From Dyella tabacisoli (GTDB lineage: Bacteria; Pseudomonadota; Gammaproteobacteria; Xanthomonadales; Rhodanobacteraceae), in the NCBI RefSeq assembly GCF_003350925.1, contig NZ_KZ857175.1:272328-336327 (forward strand): 64,000 nucleotides of DNA, in the 5' to 3' direction. Positions within the stretch are counted from its first letter, which is position 1; every line of letters begins with the position of its first letter. Under the pieces are notes generated by a model that saw only the letters and a list, made by a program, of their open reading frames with translations, searched no databases and had not been told where the DNA came from. The position numbers were made by a program, and so were the translations under genes. This document shows positions 42,682 to 51,641 of the stretch, in pieces.

Positions 42682-43593
42682 ATGACATTTAAACCGTTCG
42701 AGCCCGGCAATCATGCCGTGGGCGGTAAGACTGTGCGCGTCATGGTTATTGCATTGATCGCTATCGTTCTTATCACTGGAAGTATTTTCGTGGTCTCCCC
42801 GAGTGAGATGGCGGGTGAGCGTTGGATGGGTGGCACTGTAGTCACGGCGACGCCGCTGGGCACTGGTGTTCACTTCAAGGTTCCCTTTTTGGAAACGGTC
42901 GATCGACTGCAGACGAGTCGATCCGTTTACACCTTGGGCGGATTGGATGTGTATACGAACGACAACCAGAAAGTGTCGATCGATATTTCGGTGATCTACC
43001 AGATTCCGTCCCGGTCGGTTCTCAACCTGCTTTATAAAGTGGGGCGCGCCGGCAACGTCGATATCGACTCCACTTTGCTGCCCGTCGTGCGCGATCGCGC
43101 GTTGGAGGCATTCGCCAAATACAACACCTTGACGATTTCCGATCAGCGCGGGCAGATCACCGCGCAAATGAAAAAATCGATCAGCAACGGACTGGAGACA
43201 CTTTTCGGCGTGGACGTTATCGATGTTCAGTTGACCGGCATTCATTACTCGCCAGGGTTCGAGCACTCCATCGAGGAAGCCGTGAAAGCCAAGGCCGATG
43301 CTGTGCAGGCGCAGAATGCGGTGGCGCAGAAGAGATTTGAGGGCGAACAGAAGACCGTGACGGCCGCGGCCGAAGCACAGGCTGCTGTCGAGACGGCCAA
43401 AGGCAGGGCTGACTCATTGCTGCTGGAGGCCGATGCGCAGGCCAAGGCCGCACTGATCGTCGGCAATGCCATCAAAGAGCATCCTGACTATGTGCGCTAT
43501 TACGGCTTGCAGCGCTGGAACGGTTCGCTCCCGCAGGTCACCGGCGGCTCGATGCCCATGGTCGATCTGAGAATGCCCGGCGAGAACAAGTAG
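42682..43593 (+). CDS. Prohibitin-family SPFH domain protein
   Basis: Membrane-anchored SPFH protein of 303 residues, with one N-terminal transmembrane helix (VRVMVIALIAIVLITGSIFVVSP) and a prohibitin-type SPFH domain (VTATPLGTGVHFKVPFLETVDRLQTSR) followed by a long Ala/Glu/Lys coiled coil (about 195-270: EEAVKAKADAVQAQNAVAQKRFEGEQ). Such proteins form large scaffolds or rings in the membrane and modulate membrane proteases. The ATG at 42682 follows ACGGAGCG. No NfeD or FtsH gene is adjacent, so its partner is not evident. Confidence 0.88.
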   Translation: MTFKPFEPGNHAVGGKTVRVMVIALIAIVLITGSIFVVSPSEMAGERWMGGTVVTATPLGTGVHFKVPFLETVDRLQTSRSVYTLGGLDVYTNDNQKVSIDISVIYQIPSRSVLNLLYKVGRAGNVDIDSTLLPVVRDRALEAFAKYNTLTISDQRGQITAQMKKSISNGLETLFGVDVIDVQLTGIHYSPGFEHSIEEAVKAKADAVQAQNAVAQKRFEGEQKTVTAAAEAQAAVETAKGRADSLLLEADAQAKAALIVGNAIKEHPDYVRYYGLQRWNGSLPQVTGGSMPMVDLRMPGENK

Positions 43594-43806
43594 TAAGAGA
43601 TCGGTGCATTGCGTTCGGCCGATAGCGAATAGTGGCTGGTTTAATGGTTCACCCTGCGAAAGCCACGGCAGTAGCCTGTTGGCGGAGGTCGTTTGCTCCG
43701 CCCTCGGCAAGTGGAATATCCGAATGTTTCGCGTTGTAGTTGAGGATTTCTTCATGGGTCTTTTCCATACAATCCATTGAACCATTCAAGCTAGACGAGG
43801 AAGGCC

Positions 43807-44796
43807 ATGCCGAAACGTCGCTTTGTCTATGCCGCGGCACTCGTCCGCGCATTCGTGCCGCTCATCTCGTTCACTCTCGCCGCTGCGGTCAATGCAGCCA
43901 GCACCGCCGTTGCTCAACCGACGTGCTCGGCAACGGGCACGCCGCCGCTCGAAACGGTCGAGCCTGTCACTGAGCGGCCGGCCTGCAAGGAGGGTCAGGT
44001 GCTGTCGTTCGATCAAGATGGCGTGACGCGCTACGCCTGCCTTAACCAGCCGCCGCACGCCATCGACGGCACATCTACATGGCCAATGATCGTGTACCTG
44101 CACGGCTCGATGACCACGCCCGACAGCCTGTATCGAGCCGGCCACGAGCTGTTCAAGTTGAGCGGCAGTTATCCGCTGTCGGCGCACGGCAACGCCAAGG
44201 GGTTCATCTTGCTGGCACCGGAAGGTCGGCGCGCCAAGGCATGGGCGTCGGAGGGCCCGCATACGGGAACGGGCTTTCACTGGGACGAGTGGCAGCGCGA
44301 CCCGGCGAAGAATCTTGACGTGCAAGCGATCGACCACTTTATCGACCAGGCCGTCTCGACGGGTCTGGTCGATGCGAAGCAGATCTACGTGTTCGGCTGG
44401 AGCAACGGTGCGGATATGGCGGTGCTGTACGGCGCGTGGCGAGCCGACCGCGTCGCCGCAGTGGGCCAGTATGCCGGCACCGATCCATGGCAGCGCGCGC
44501 CTTGCCCGGTGGATATGCCGTCGGGCAGGCAGGTGCCGCTCACGCTGCTACGAAACATGTGCGACGCACTCGCCACGTGCAGTGCCACCAGCAGTTGGAG
44601 CGACACGCTGGAGAAGCGGAGCTGGCCGCTGCAGCGCGTCAATCTGACGTTGGACGGCAAGGACGCCGGGCCGAACGCGCAGTGCGTCCAATCGTGCGGT
44701 AAAGCGCGCGGTCTGTACGAGCACATTCGTTGGCCGCAGAAAGCGGTGTTGGCCAATGAGATGCTTGAGTTTTTCAAGGAGCATTCGCTGCCTTGA
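43807..44796 (+). CDS. Secreted alpha/beta-hydrolase, poly(3-hydroxybutyrate) depolymerase-like esterase
   Basis: Exported serine hydrolase of 329 residues. A signal peptide (LVRAFVPLISFTLAAAVNA) is followed by a domain with the oxyanion strand MIVYLHGSMTTPDSL, LLAPEGRRAKAW, and the nucleophile elbow GWSNGAD (GxSxG) near residue 197-203. This arrangement is that of LpqC/PHB-depolymerase-like esterases (a feruloyl-type ester bond is another possible target). Several cysteines could form disulfides. The ATG follows GAGGAAGG. Monocistronic; substrate unknown. Confidence 0.75.
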   Translation: MPKRRFVYAAALVRAFVPLISFTLAAAVNAASTAVAQPTCSATGTPPLETVEPVTERPACKEGQVLSFDQDGVTRYACLNQPPHAIDGTSTWPMIVYLHGSMTTPDSLYRAGHELFKLSGSYPLSAHGNAKGFILLAPEGRRAKAWASEGPHTGTGFHWDEWQRDPAKNLDVQAIDHFIDQAVSTGLVDAKQIYVFGWSNGADMAVLYGAWRADRVAAVGQYAGTDPWQRAPCPVDMPSGRQVPLTLLRNMCDALATCSATSSWSDTLEKRSWPLQRVNLTLDGKDAGPNAQCVQSCGKARGLYEHIRWPQKAVLANEMLEFFKEHSLP

Positions 44797-45091
44797 GGAT
44801 TAAGTGGCGCATTTGCGGGGAGGTGATCGTGGAATCTCATCGTCAGGTGAGTCGGCTGAGGCAAATGCTCGTACAGCCCGTACACATGTCGGTTTCATGC
44901 CCATCTACAGTCGGCCCCTGGGAATACTGGTGTGACCTCTGGCCCAGGTTGGAAGCGGCTTGGCGGTCTACTCTGCCGTGGCGGCTGGATATATCGGTTT
45001 TCGGATGATGCTTTATAAGCATTTGATTTATAAATATAAATGTTTATGCCCCGATAGAGTCATATGCGTTAGATAGCCTGTCTGGATGGAC
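44797..45091. other. Gap before rpoH with an AT-rich imperfect palindrome
   Basis: No gene is supported. A strongly AT-rich patch at about 45010-45050 contains ATAAGCATTT and AAATGTTTAT as an imperfect inverted repeat (one mismatch), in sharp contrast to the GC-rich surroundings. It could be an UP-element-like or nucleoid-protein binding site for the rpoH promoter just downstream. Confidence 0.4.
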
Positions 45092-45120
45092 TCGACAGGC
45101 GCCCATCATTCCTGTACGAT
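45092..45120 (+). promoter_or_regulatory. Sigma-70 promoter of rpoH
   Basis: TCGACA (45092-45097) and TACGAT (45115-45120) are spaced by exactly 17 bases, matching the consensus at 5 and 4 of 6 positions. Transcription would begin near 45127, putting the CIRCE element in the leader. Confidence 0.6.
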
Positions 45121-45154
45121 TCGGTTCATTAAAGGGCTTGAACTCGTGAGCTCT

Positions 45155-45181
45155 TTAGCACTCTCAGTACCCGAGTGCTAA
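45155..45181 (+). promoter_or_regulatory. Perfect CIRCE operator (HrcA site) upstream of rpoH
   Basis: TTAGCACTC-N9-GAGTGCTAA is present without a single mismatch, 29 bases before the rpoH ATG. This is the exact consensus bound by the heat-shock repressor HrcA. It lies between the predicted transcription start and the ribosome binding site (TTAGGAGG), so HrcA could block rpoH transcription and the stem could also form in the mRNA. Confidence 0.9.
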
Positions 45182-45210
45182 GCTGATCCCTGCTTTAGGA
45201 GGTTCCACAC

Positions 45211-46068
45211 ATGTCTCAAGCTTTGGTGACCGCAAACCTGCAGGTGCCGAGTGTCGTCGGCAGTCTGGATGCGTATATTTCGGCGGTCCACCGGATTCCG
45301 GTGCTCAGTCAGGATGAAGAGCAGGCGCTATCGCGCCGCTATAACGAAGAAGAAGATCTCGCTTCGGCGAAGAAGCTGGTCATGTCGCATCTGCGCTTTG
45401 TGGTGCATGTGGCCCGCGGTTACAACGGCTACGGCCTGCAACTGGCCGACCTGATTCAGGAAGGCAATATCGGCCTGATGAAGGCGGTCAAGCGTTTCGA
45501 CCCGGATCAGGGCGTGCGCCTGGTCAGTTTTGCGGTGCATTGGATCCGTGCGGAAATGCACGAGTTCATCCTGCGTAACTGGCGCATCGTCAAGGTCGCT
45601 ACGACCAAGGCACAGCGCAAGTTGTTCTTCAACCTGCGCAAGAGCAAGAAGCGCCTGGGTTGGATGAACGCCGAAGAGGTGCGCACGGTAGCGAAGGATC
45701 TTGGCGTGCCCGAAGCCACGGTGCGCGAGATGGAGTCGCGTCTGTCAGGTCGCGATATCGGTTTTGAAGCACCGGCCGATGCCGATGACGATGCCAAGCC
45801 GGCACCCGCCGCGTTCTTGATCGACGATGGCGCCGACCCGTACGACAACGTGTCCGATGCCGATCACGTCGACAACCAGATGGAAACCTTGTCGGCTGCC
45901 TTGCATAAGTTGGATCAGCGCTCGCGCGACATTATTCAGCGCCGCTGGCTCAACGATGAAAAGGCCACGCTGCAGGATCTGGCCGACGAGTATGGTGTTT
46001 CCGCTGAGCGTATTCGCCAGGTCGAAGCGAACGCGATGAAGAAGATGCGCGGCTTGTTCGCCGCCTGA
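45211..46068 (+). CDS. rpoH: RNA polymerase heat-shock sigma factor RpoH (sigma-32)
   Basis: Sigma-70-family factor of 285 residues directing chaperone and protease transcription. Region 2 ([62 protein letters not shown]), the RpoH-box QRKLFFNLR that distinguishes it from other sigmas, and region 4 ([29 protein letters not shown]) are clear. The ATG follows TTAGGAGG at ideal spacing. Regulation: a sigma-70 promoter and a perfect CIRCE element lie upstream, so transcription is probably under HrcA. A hairpin follows the gene. Confidence 0.97.
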   Translation: MSQALVTANLQVPSVVGSLDAYISAVHRIPVLSQDEEQALSRRYNEEEDLASAKKLVMSHLRFVVHVARGYNGYGLQLADLIQEGNIGLMKAVKRFDPDQGVRLVSFAVHWIRAEMHEFILRNWRIVKVATTKAQRKLFFNLRKSKKRLGWMNAEEVRTVAKDLGVPEATVREMESRLSGRDIGFEAPADADDDAKPAPAAFLIDDGADPYDNVSDADHVDNQMETLSAALHKLDQRSRDIIQRRWLNDEKATLQDLADEYGVSAERIRQVEANAMKKMRGLFAA

Positions 46069-46093
46069 TTTTTCGCAACGCTCAACGAAGTTG

Positions 46094-46125
46094 GACGAAC
46101 GGCCTCCATCGCGGGGCCGTTCGTC
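46094..46125. terminator. Hairpin after rpoH
   Basis: GACGAACGGCC at 46094-46104 pairs perfectly with GGCCGTTCGTC at 46115-46125 around a 10-base loop. It lies 25 bases after the rpoH stop. No T-run follows, but the stem is strong. Confidence 0.65.
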
Positions 46126-46170
46126 ATGGTTTGAGTTTGCCGGCGCTCGATTGCATCGATAGGTTCTGTC

Positions 46171-46863
46171 ATGCCACGTGTCTTGGTTATCGAAGACGAT
46201 GAAGTCACGGCCCGCGAGATCGTGGCCGAGCTTAGCGTGCACGGCATCCTCGCCGATTGGGTGAGTGACGGTCGGGTCGGCTTGAATCGGGCGATCACCG
46301 AGGGCTACGACCTGATTACGCTTGATCGCATGTTGCCCGGCATGGACGGTATCGATGTAGTGGCTGCCTTGCGGCAAAGCCAGATAGATACGCCGGTGCT
46401 GATGATTAGCGCCTTGAGCGAGGTCGATGAGCGGGTGCGTGGACTGCGCGCCGGCGGCGACGATTACCTGACCAAGCCGTTTGCTCCCGACGAAATGGCG
46501 GCACGTGTTGAAGTGCTGCTGCGCCGGCGTCAACCACAGTCGGAGCCGCGCTTGCGTGTGGCGGATCTGGAGCTGGATCTGGTACGCCATACCGCTCATC
46601 GCAAAGGGCAGTTGCTCAACCTGTTGCCGACCGAGTTTCGTTTGCTGGAATTCTTGATGCGCAACTCGGGCCAGGTACTGACGCGCACGATGATTTTCGA
46701 AACGGTCTGGGGTTTTCATTTCGACCCCGGCACCAACATCATCGATGTGCATATCGGCCGCCTGCGCCGCAAGATCGACGGTGCAGGGCAACTACCATTG
46801 ATTCGCACGGTGCGCGGTACGGGATACATGCTCGTATCGGCGCCGCATGTCGTCACGGTCTAG
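46171..46863 (+). CDS. OmpR-family response regulator of the second RND operon
   Basis: Response regulator of 230 residues. Receiver: acidic pair in LVIEDDEVTA, phospho-Asp in LITLDRMLPGMDG, Lys in DYLTKPF. Winged-helix effector: LNLLPTEFRLLEFLMRNSGQVLTRTMIFETVWGF and NIIDVHIGRLRRKIDG...TVRGTGYML. It is followed within a few bases by its kinase and then by a pump-adaptor-channel operon, so it probably controls that efflux system. Distinct from the regulator at 33485. Confidence 0.93.
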   Translation: MPRVLVIEDDEVTAREIVAELSVHGILADWVSDGRVGLNRAITEGYDLITLDRMLPGMDGIDVVAALRQSQIDTPVLMISALSEVDERVRGLRAGGDDYLTKPFAPDEMAARVEVLLRRRQPQSEPRLRVADLELDLVRHTAHRKGQLLNLLPTEFRLLEFLMRNSGQVLTRTMIFETVWGFHFDPGTNIIDVHIGRLRRKIDGAGQLPLIRTVRGTGYMLVSAPHVVTV

Positions 46864-46867
46864 GCCT

Positions 46868-48286
46868 ATGTCATTTCTTAATTCCAATGCCTGGCGCTCG
46901 ACCACTTCGCGCTTGATCGTGATCTATGGCGTGCTGTTCGCCGTGTGGGGTTTGATTCTGGTGGCGGTAATTCAGTGGGAAACCACGCGCTACCTCAATG
47001 GCGTCATCGATCAGATGCTGGCGCAACGCATGCACTATCTGGCTGTTACCGATGCGCAGCGATTGCCCGCAACGGTGGATGCGGCCAGCAGCATCGATCC
47101 GCACGGCATCATGTCGGTCGGATTATTCGATAGCGCGGGACACGCGCTGGCCGGCAATGTCGATCGCATTCCCGCAGAGCTGCAACTTGACGGCCAGGTG
47201 CATTTGTTGAACGGCGGTATGCCGCGCCCGGATCGTGTCGCCGGCACTGTGCGGGTGCGTGCGATGGCGCTGAAGCTGTCGAGCGGAAACGTGCTGCTGA
47301 TCGCCAAGGACACCAGCACGATCGATGGTCTGGGGGCGATCACTCGGCGTGCGCTGCTATGGGGCATTTCGTTGACCGTGATACCGGGCTTGCTCGGTGG
47401 TTTCCTGCTGCGGCGCGGCCCGGCCCAGCGAATTCGCGAGCTGCAGTTGGCGACCGCGCCCATTCGGCAGGGCGATCTGACCAAGCGCTTGCCGGTAAGT
47501 CGGCGTGGCGACGAGCTGGATCTGCTGGCCGGCATCGTCAACACCATGCTCGGTGAAATCGAGCGATTGATGAATGAGGTCAAAGGCGTTTGCGACAACA
47601 TCGCACACGACCTGCGTACACCGCTGACGCGTTTGCGCGCGCGGCTATATCGCACACAACAGCAGTTACAAGAGCACCAGCCTCAGGCCGCCTTGGTCGA
47701 TGCCTGCCTGGTCGACATCGATGCCGTGCTCGCACGCTTTCGCGCCTTGCTGCGGGTGTCGGAGTTGGAAGATCGTCATCGCAGCGCCTGCTTCGGCGAA
47801 GTCGATCTGGCGCAGGTGCTGCGCGAGGTGCATGAGTTTTATATGCCGGTGGCCGAGGATCGCGAACAGCCTTTCGAGCTGGATGTTCAACCGCTGCCGC
47901 CGGTGCGTGCCGATGCGCATTTGCTATTTGAAGCGCTCGCCAACCTGGTCGGCAATGCGATCAAATTCACCCCGGTGGGCGGTCGCGTCATGCTGCGCGC
48001 AAGCATGGATCGGCATGGCCCGCGCATCGATATTCTCGATAGTGGCCCAGGTATCCCGGCCGACGAGCGCGATGCGGTGACGCGACGGTTCTACCGTGGC
48101 GATAACAGTCGCACCACGCCAGGTTCCGGTGTGGGCTTGAGCATCGTTAGTGCGATTGTGCGCTTGCACGGTTTCGCGCTCGACATCGGCGATGCCGCCG
48201 ATGGTGCGCGCATCACCTTGTATTGCTATCCGGTGAAAGCGGGCGAGGTACCGGGTACCTGCCTGGCACGCACAGTGAGCGCTTGA
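46868..48286 (+). CDS. HAMP-containing sensor histidine kinase of the second RND operon
   Basis: Membrane kinase of 472 residues from the ATG at 46868, 4 bases after the regulator stop; an overlapping start at 46847 is possible. Two helices (LIVIYGVLFAVWGLILVAVI and RALLWGISLTVIPGLLGGFLL) flank a small periplasmic domain. HAMP is followed by the His box CDNIAHDLRTPLTRL, the N box LVGNAIKFTPVGG, G1 ILDSGPGIPA and G2 PGSGVGLSIVSAIV. Stimulus unknown; by context a toxic compound exported by the following pump. Confidence 0.9.
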   Translation: MSFLNSNAWRSTTSRLIVIYGVLFAVWGLILVAVIQWETTRYLNGVIDQMLAQRMHYLAVTDAQRLPATVDAASSIDPHGIMSVGLFDSAGHALAGNVDRIPAELQLDGQVHLLNGGMPRPDRVAGTVRVRAMALKLSSGNVLLIAKDTSTIDGLGAITRRALLWGISLTVIPGLLGGFLLRRGPAQRIRELQLATAPIRQGDLTKRLPVSRRGDELDLLAGIVNTMLGEIERLMNEVKGVCDNIAHDLRTPLTRLRARLYRTQQQLQEHQPQAALVDACLVDIDAVLARFRALLRVSELEDRHRSACFGEVDLAQVLREVHEFYMPVAEDREQPFELDVQPLPPVRADAHLLFEALANLVGNAIKFTPVGGRVMLRASMDRHGPRIDILDSGPGIPADERDAVTRRFYRGDNSRTTPGSGVGLSIVSAIVRLHGFALDIGDAADGARITLYCYPVKAGEVPGTCLARTVSA

Positions 48287-48434
48287 GAAGGCGGCCTGCT
48301 TAGCACCTGTGCCGGCCGTTCGACCGGTGCCATCGGCAAGATGAAAATATCTTCATCGAAGCGGATGTTCGGGAGCATGCTGCGGCGTGTCAAAATTTGC
48401 ATCGCCGCTTCCCCCGCGCACGGAATCCCCTCGC

Positions 48435-51400
48435 ATGCTAGGTCTTGTTCGGATCGCGCTCTCGCGACCGTATACCTTTGTGGTATTCGCCCTGCTATTG
48501 CTGATTATCGGCCCGCTGGCGGCGATGCGCACGCCGGTGGATATCTTCCCCGATATCAAGATTCCGGTCGTGGCGGTGATCTGGCAGTACACCGGTCTGC
48601 CGCCCGACCAGATGTCCGGGCGCATTACCACGGTGTACGAGCGCGTGCTGACCACGACGGTCAACGATATCGAACATATCGAGGCGAACTCGTACAACGG
48701 CATCGGCGTGGTCAAGATCTTCTTTCAGCCGGGCGTCAATATCAGTACGGCCAATGCGCAGGTCACCGCGATTTCGCAGGGCATTCTCAAACAGATGCCA
48801 CCCGGTATCACGCCGCCGCTGATTCTTAATTACAACGCGTCGACGGTACCGATCATCCAGCTTGCGCTGTCCGGCAAGGGGCTGACCGAACAGAACCTCG
48901 CCGACTTGGGTCTCAACGTGGTCCGCACGCGTCTGGTGACGGTGCCCGGAGCGTCGATACCGTACCCCTACGGCGGTAAAACCCGTCAGGTGCAGATCGA
49001 CCTCGACTCGGCCGCGATGCAGGCACGCGGGCTGTCCGGGCAGGACGTTGCCAATGCGCTGGCGGCACAGAACCTGATTATCCCGGTCGGTACGCAAAAG
49101 ATCGGCGATCTCGAATACACGATTCAGCTCAACAATGCGCCGTCGCAGATCGAGGCCTTGGGCGATTTGCCGATCAAGACCGTCAATGGGGCGATGGTCT
49201 ATGTCCGCGACGTGGCGCATGTGCACGACGGCAATCCGCCGCAGACCAATATCGTGCACGTCAACGGCAGCCGTTCGGCGTTGATGAGCGTGCTGAAGAA
49301 CGGCTCGGTATCGACCCTGGATATCGTGGCGAACGTCAAGAAGAAAGTCGCCGAGATGAAGAACGTGTTGCCGGACACGCTGGACATCGCGCCGCTCGGC
49401 GATCAATCGCTGTTCGTACGTGCGGCGATTGCCGGCGTGGTGCGCGAAGGCGCGATCGCCGCGGCCTTGACCAGTTTGATGATCTTGCTGTTCCTCGGCA
49501 GTTGGCGCTCGACGATCATCATCGCCGTATCCATTCCCTTGGCGATTCTCGGCTCGATCATCCTGCTCGCTCTATTCGGCGAGACACTGAATTTGATGAC
49601 GCTGGGCGGACTTGCGCTGGCGGTCGGCATCCTGGTCGACGACGGCACGGTAACCATCGAGAACATCAACTGGCATCTTGAGCACGGCAAGGACGTCGAA
49701 ACGGCGATCATGGACGGCGCCCAGCAGATCGTGACGCCGGCCTTCGTCTCGCTGCTATGCATATGTATCGTGTTCGTGCCGATGTTCTTCCTCGAAGGCG
49801 TATCGCGCTTCTTGTTCGTGCCGATGGCCGAAGCGGTGATGTTCGCGATGATTTGTTCGTTCCTGTTGTCGCGCACCCTGGTGCCGACGATGGCGAAGTA
49901 CTTGTTGAAGCCGCACGCGCCGCACACTGACGAGCATGGCAGCAATGCGGCGCTGCCGCCGTCAAGTAATCCGCTGGTGCGTTTCCAGCGTGGTTTCGAG
50001 GCTCGTTTCGAGCGCTTTCGCGCCGGCTATCACGACCTGCTTGGTCTTGCGCTGGGTGCGCGCCGCAAGTTCGTCATTGGCTTCATGGCCTGCGTGTTGC
50101 TTTCGTTTGCATTGGTGCCATTTCTGGGGCGCAACTTTTTCCCAAGCGTCGACGGCGGGCAGATCTTGATGCATGTGCGGGTGCCGGTCGGTACTCGGGT
50201 GGAGCAGACCGCGCATCAATTTGCCGATATTGAGCAGGCGATTCACCGGCTGATTCCAGGCGATCAGTTGGCTACGATCGCAGACAACATCGGCATGCCG
50301 ATCAGCGGCATCAACACCACGTATAACAACACCGGCCTGATGGGCGCACAGGATGGCGACATCCAGATCGCGTTGAAGGAAGGCCATCGTCCCACCGATG
50401 AGCATGTACGCCTGCTGCGCGAAGAGCTGCCACGACAATTTCCCGGCGTGACGTTCTCGTTCCCGCCGGCGGATATCATCAGCCAGATTCTCAACTTCGG
50501 TTCGCCGGCGCCGATCAATCTGCAGATTCGCGGTCCTAACCTCAGCGCCAGTTTCGACTATGCCAATCAGGTGCTGCGGCGGATCAAGCGCATTCCCGGC
50601 ATCGCCGATGCGCGCATTCAGCAATCACAGGCCAATCCGCAATTCAATGTGGACGTGGACCGCACGCGCGCCCAATTCGTCGGGCTTACCGAGCGCGATG
50701 TCACCAATAGCATGGTGGTGAACCTGGCCGGCTCCAGTCAGGTCGCGCCAACGTTCTGGCTCAACCCGCAGAACGGCGTTTCGTACTCGATCGTGATGCA
50801 GACCCCGCAGTACTCCGTCGATTCGTTGACGGCGCTGCAGAATCTGCCGATCAGCGCATCGGGTTCGAGTTCGGCGCAGGTGCTCGGCGGCATCGCCCAG
50901 ATCCGCCGTTCCAGCTCGAATGCCGTCGTCTCGCAATACGATATTCAACCGATGGTGCAGATCTACGCGACCACACAGGGGCGCGATCTGGATGCGGTAG
51001 CGAAGGAGATCCAGCAGATTCTGCAGGACACCTCGAAGGATCTGCCCAAGGGTGCCTCGGCCCATTTGATCGGCCAGGTGCAGACCATGAATACCGCGTT
51101 CTCCGGTCTGTTGTTCGGCCTGCTCGGCGCGATCGTGCTGATCTACTTCCTGATCGTGGTGAATTTCCAGTCCTGGTCCGACCCGTTCGTGATTATCACG
51201 GCACTTCCCGCCGCGCTGGCCGGCATCATCTGGATGTTGTTCGCCACGCATACGACGCTGTCGGTGCCGGCGCTAACCGGCGCGATCATGTGCATGGGCG
51301 TGGCCACGGCCAATAGCGTGCTGGTCATCAGCTTTGCGCGCGAACGCCTGGCGGCGCACGGTGATGCGCTCAAGGCCGCGTCGGAGGCGGGCTTCACCCG

Positions 51401-51641
51401 TTTCCGCCCGGTCTTGATGACTGCACTGGCGATGATTATCGGCATGGCGCCGATGGCGTTAGGTTTGGGCGAAGGCGGCGAGCAGAATGCGCCGCTGGGT
51501 CGCGCGGTTATTGGTGGTCTCATTTTCGCTACGGTGGCAACGCTGTTCTTTGTCCCGGTGGTGTTCCGCATCATTCATGCGCGGCATGGCCGCGCGTCTG
51601 CCCCGGCATCTGTTACCGGAGGGCCTGCTCATGTCGTCTGA
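48435..51641 (+). CDS. RND efflux pump permease (HAE-type/AcrB-like)
   Basis: Inner-membrane RND pump of 1068 residues from the ATG chosen at the MLGLVRIALSRPY start; a GTG at 48387 would add 16 residues and has a GGGAG 11 bases upstream. The proton-relay helix reads LALAVGILVDDGTVTIENINW with the Asp pair typical of drug/organic pumps, rather than the DFG/DGA metal signature. Other RND blocks: DIFPDIKIPVVAVIWQYTGLPPDQM, FFQPGVNISTANAQV and GRNFFPSVDGGQILMHVRVPVGTRVE. It overlaps the adaptor gene by 11 bases. Probably exports a small organic toxicant; substrate not determined. Confidence 0.92.
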   Translation: MLGLVRIALSRPYTFVVFALLLLIIGPLAAMRTPVDIFPDIKIPVVAVIWQYTGLPPDQMSGRITTVYERVLTTTVNDIEHIEANSYNGIGVVKIFFQPGVNISTANAQVTAISQGILKQMPPGITPPLILNYNASTVPIIQLALSGKGLTEQNLADLGLNVVRTRLVTVPGASIPYPYGGKTRQVQIDLDSAAMQARGLSGQDVANALAAQNLIIPVGTQKIGDLEYTIQLNNAPSQIEALGDLPIKTVNGAMVYVRDVAHVHDGNPPQTNIVHVNGSRSALMSVLKNGSVSTLDIVANVKKKVAEMKNVLPDTLDIAPLGDQSLFVRAAIAGVVREGAIAAALTSLMILLFLGSWRSTIIIAVSIPLAILGSIILLALFGETLNLMTLGGLALAVGILVDDGTVTIENINWHLEHGKDVETAIMDGAQQIVTPAFVSLLCICIVFVPMFFLEGVSRFLFVPMAEAVMFAMICSFLLSRTLVPTMAKYLLKPHAPHTDEHGSNAALPPSSNPLVRFQRGFEARFERFRAGYHDLLGLALGARRKFVIGFMACVLLSFALVPFLGRNFFPSVDGGQILMHVRVPVGTRVEQTAHQFADIEQAIHRLIPGDQLATIADNIGMPISGINTTYNNTGLMGAQDGDIQIALKEGHRPTDEHVRLLREELPRQFPGVTFSFPPADIISQILNFGSPAPINLQIRGPNLSASFDYANQVLRRIKRIPGIADARIQQSQANPQFNVDVDRTRAQFVGLTERDVTNSMVVNLAGSSQVAPTFWLNPQNGVSYSIVMQTPQYSVDSLTALQNLPISASGSSSAQVLGGIAQIRRSSSNAVVSQYDIQPMVQIYATTQGRDLDAVAKEIQQILQDTSKDLPKGASAHLIGQVQTMNTAFSGLLFGLLGAIVLIYFLIVVNFQSWSDPFVIITALPAALAGIIWMLFATHTTLSVPALTGAIMCMGVATANSVLVISFARERLAAHGDALKAASEAGFTRFRPVLMTALAMIIGMAPMALGLGEGGEQNAPLGRAVIGGLIFATVATLFFVPVVFRIIHARHGRASAPASVTGGPAHVV

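Noticed and set aside
42476..42685. 69-residue open frame upstream of the SPFH gene
   Set aside because: No ribosome site, no recognisable domain, and it overlaps the SPFH start; probably leader sequence.
43649..43768. Short minus-strand peptide beginning MEKTHEEILNYNAKHSDIPL
   Set aside because: It looks less random than other shadows and may be a gene remnant, but there is no ribosome site and no family I can name; not supported enough to annotate.
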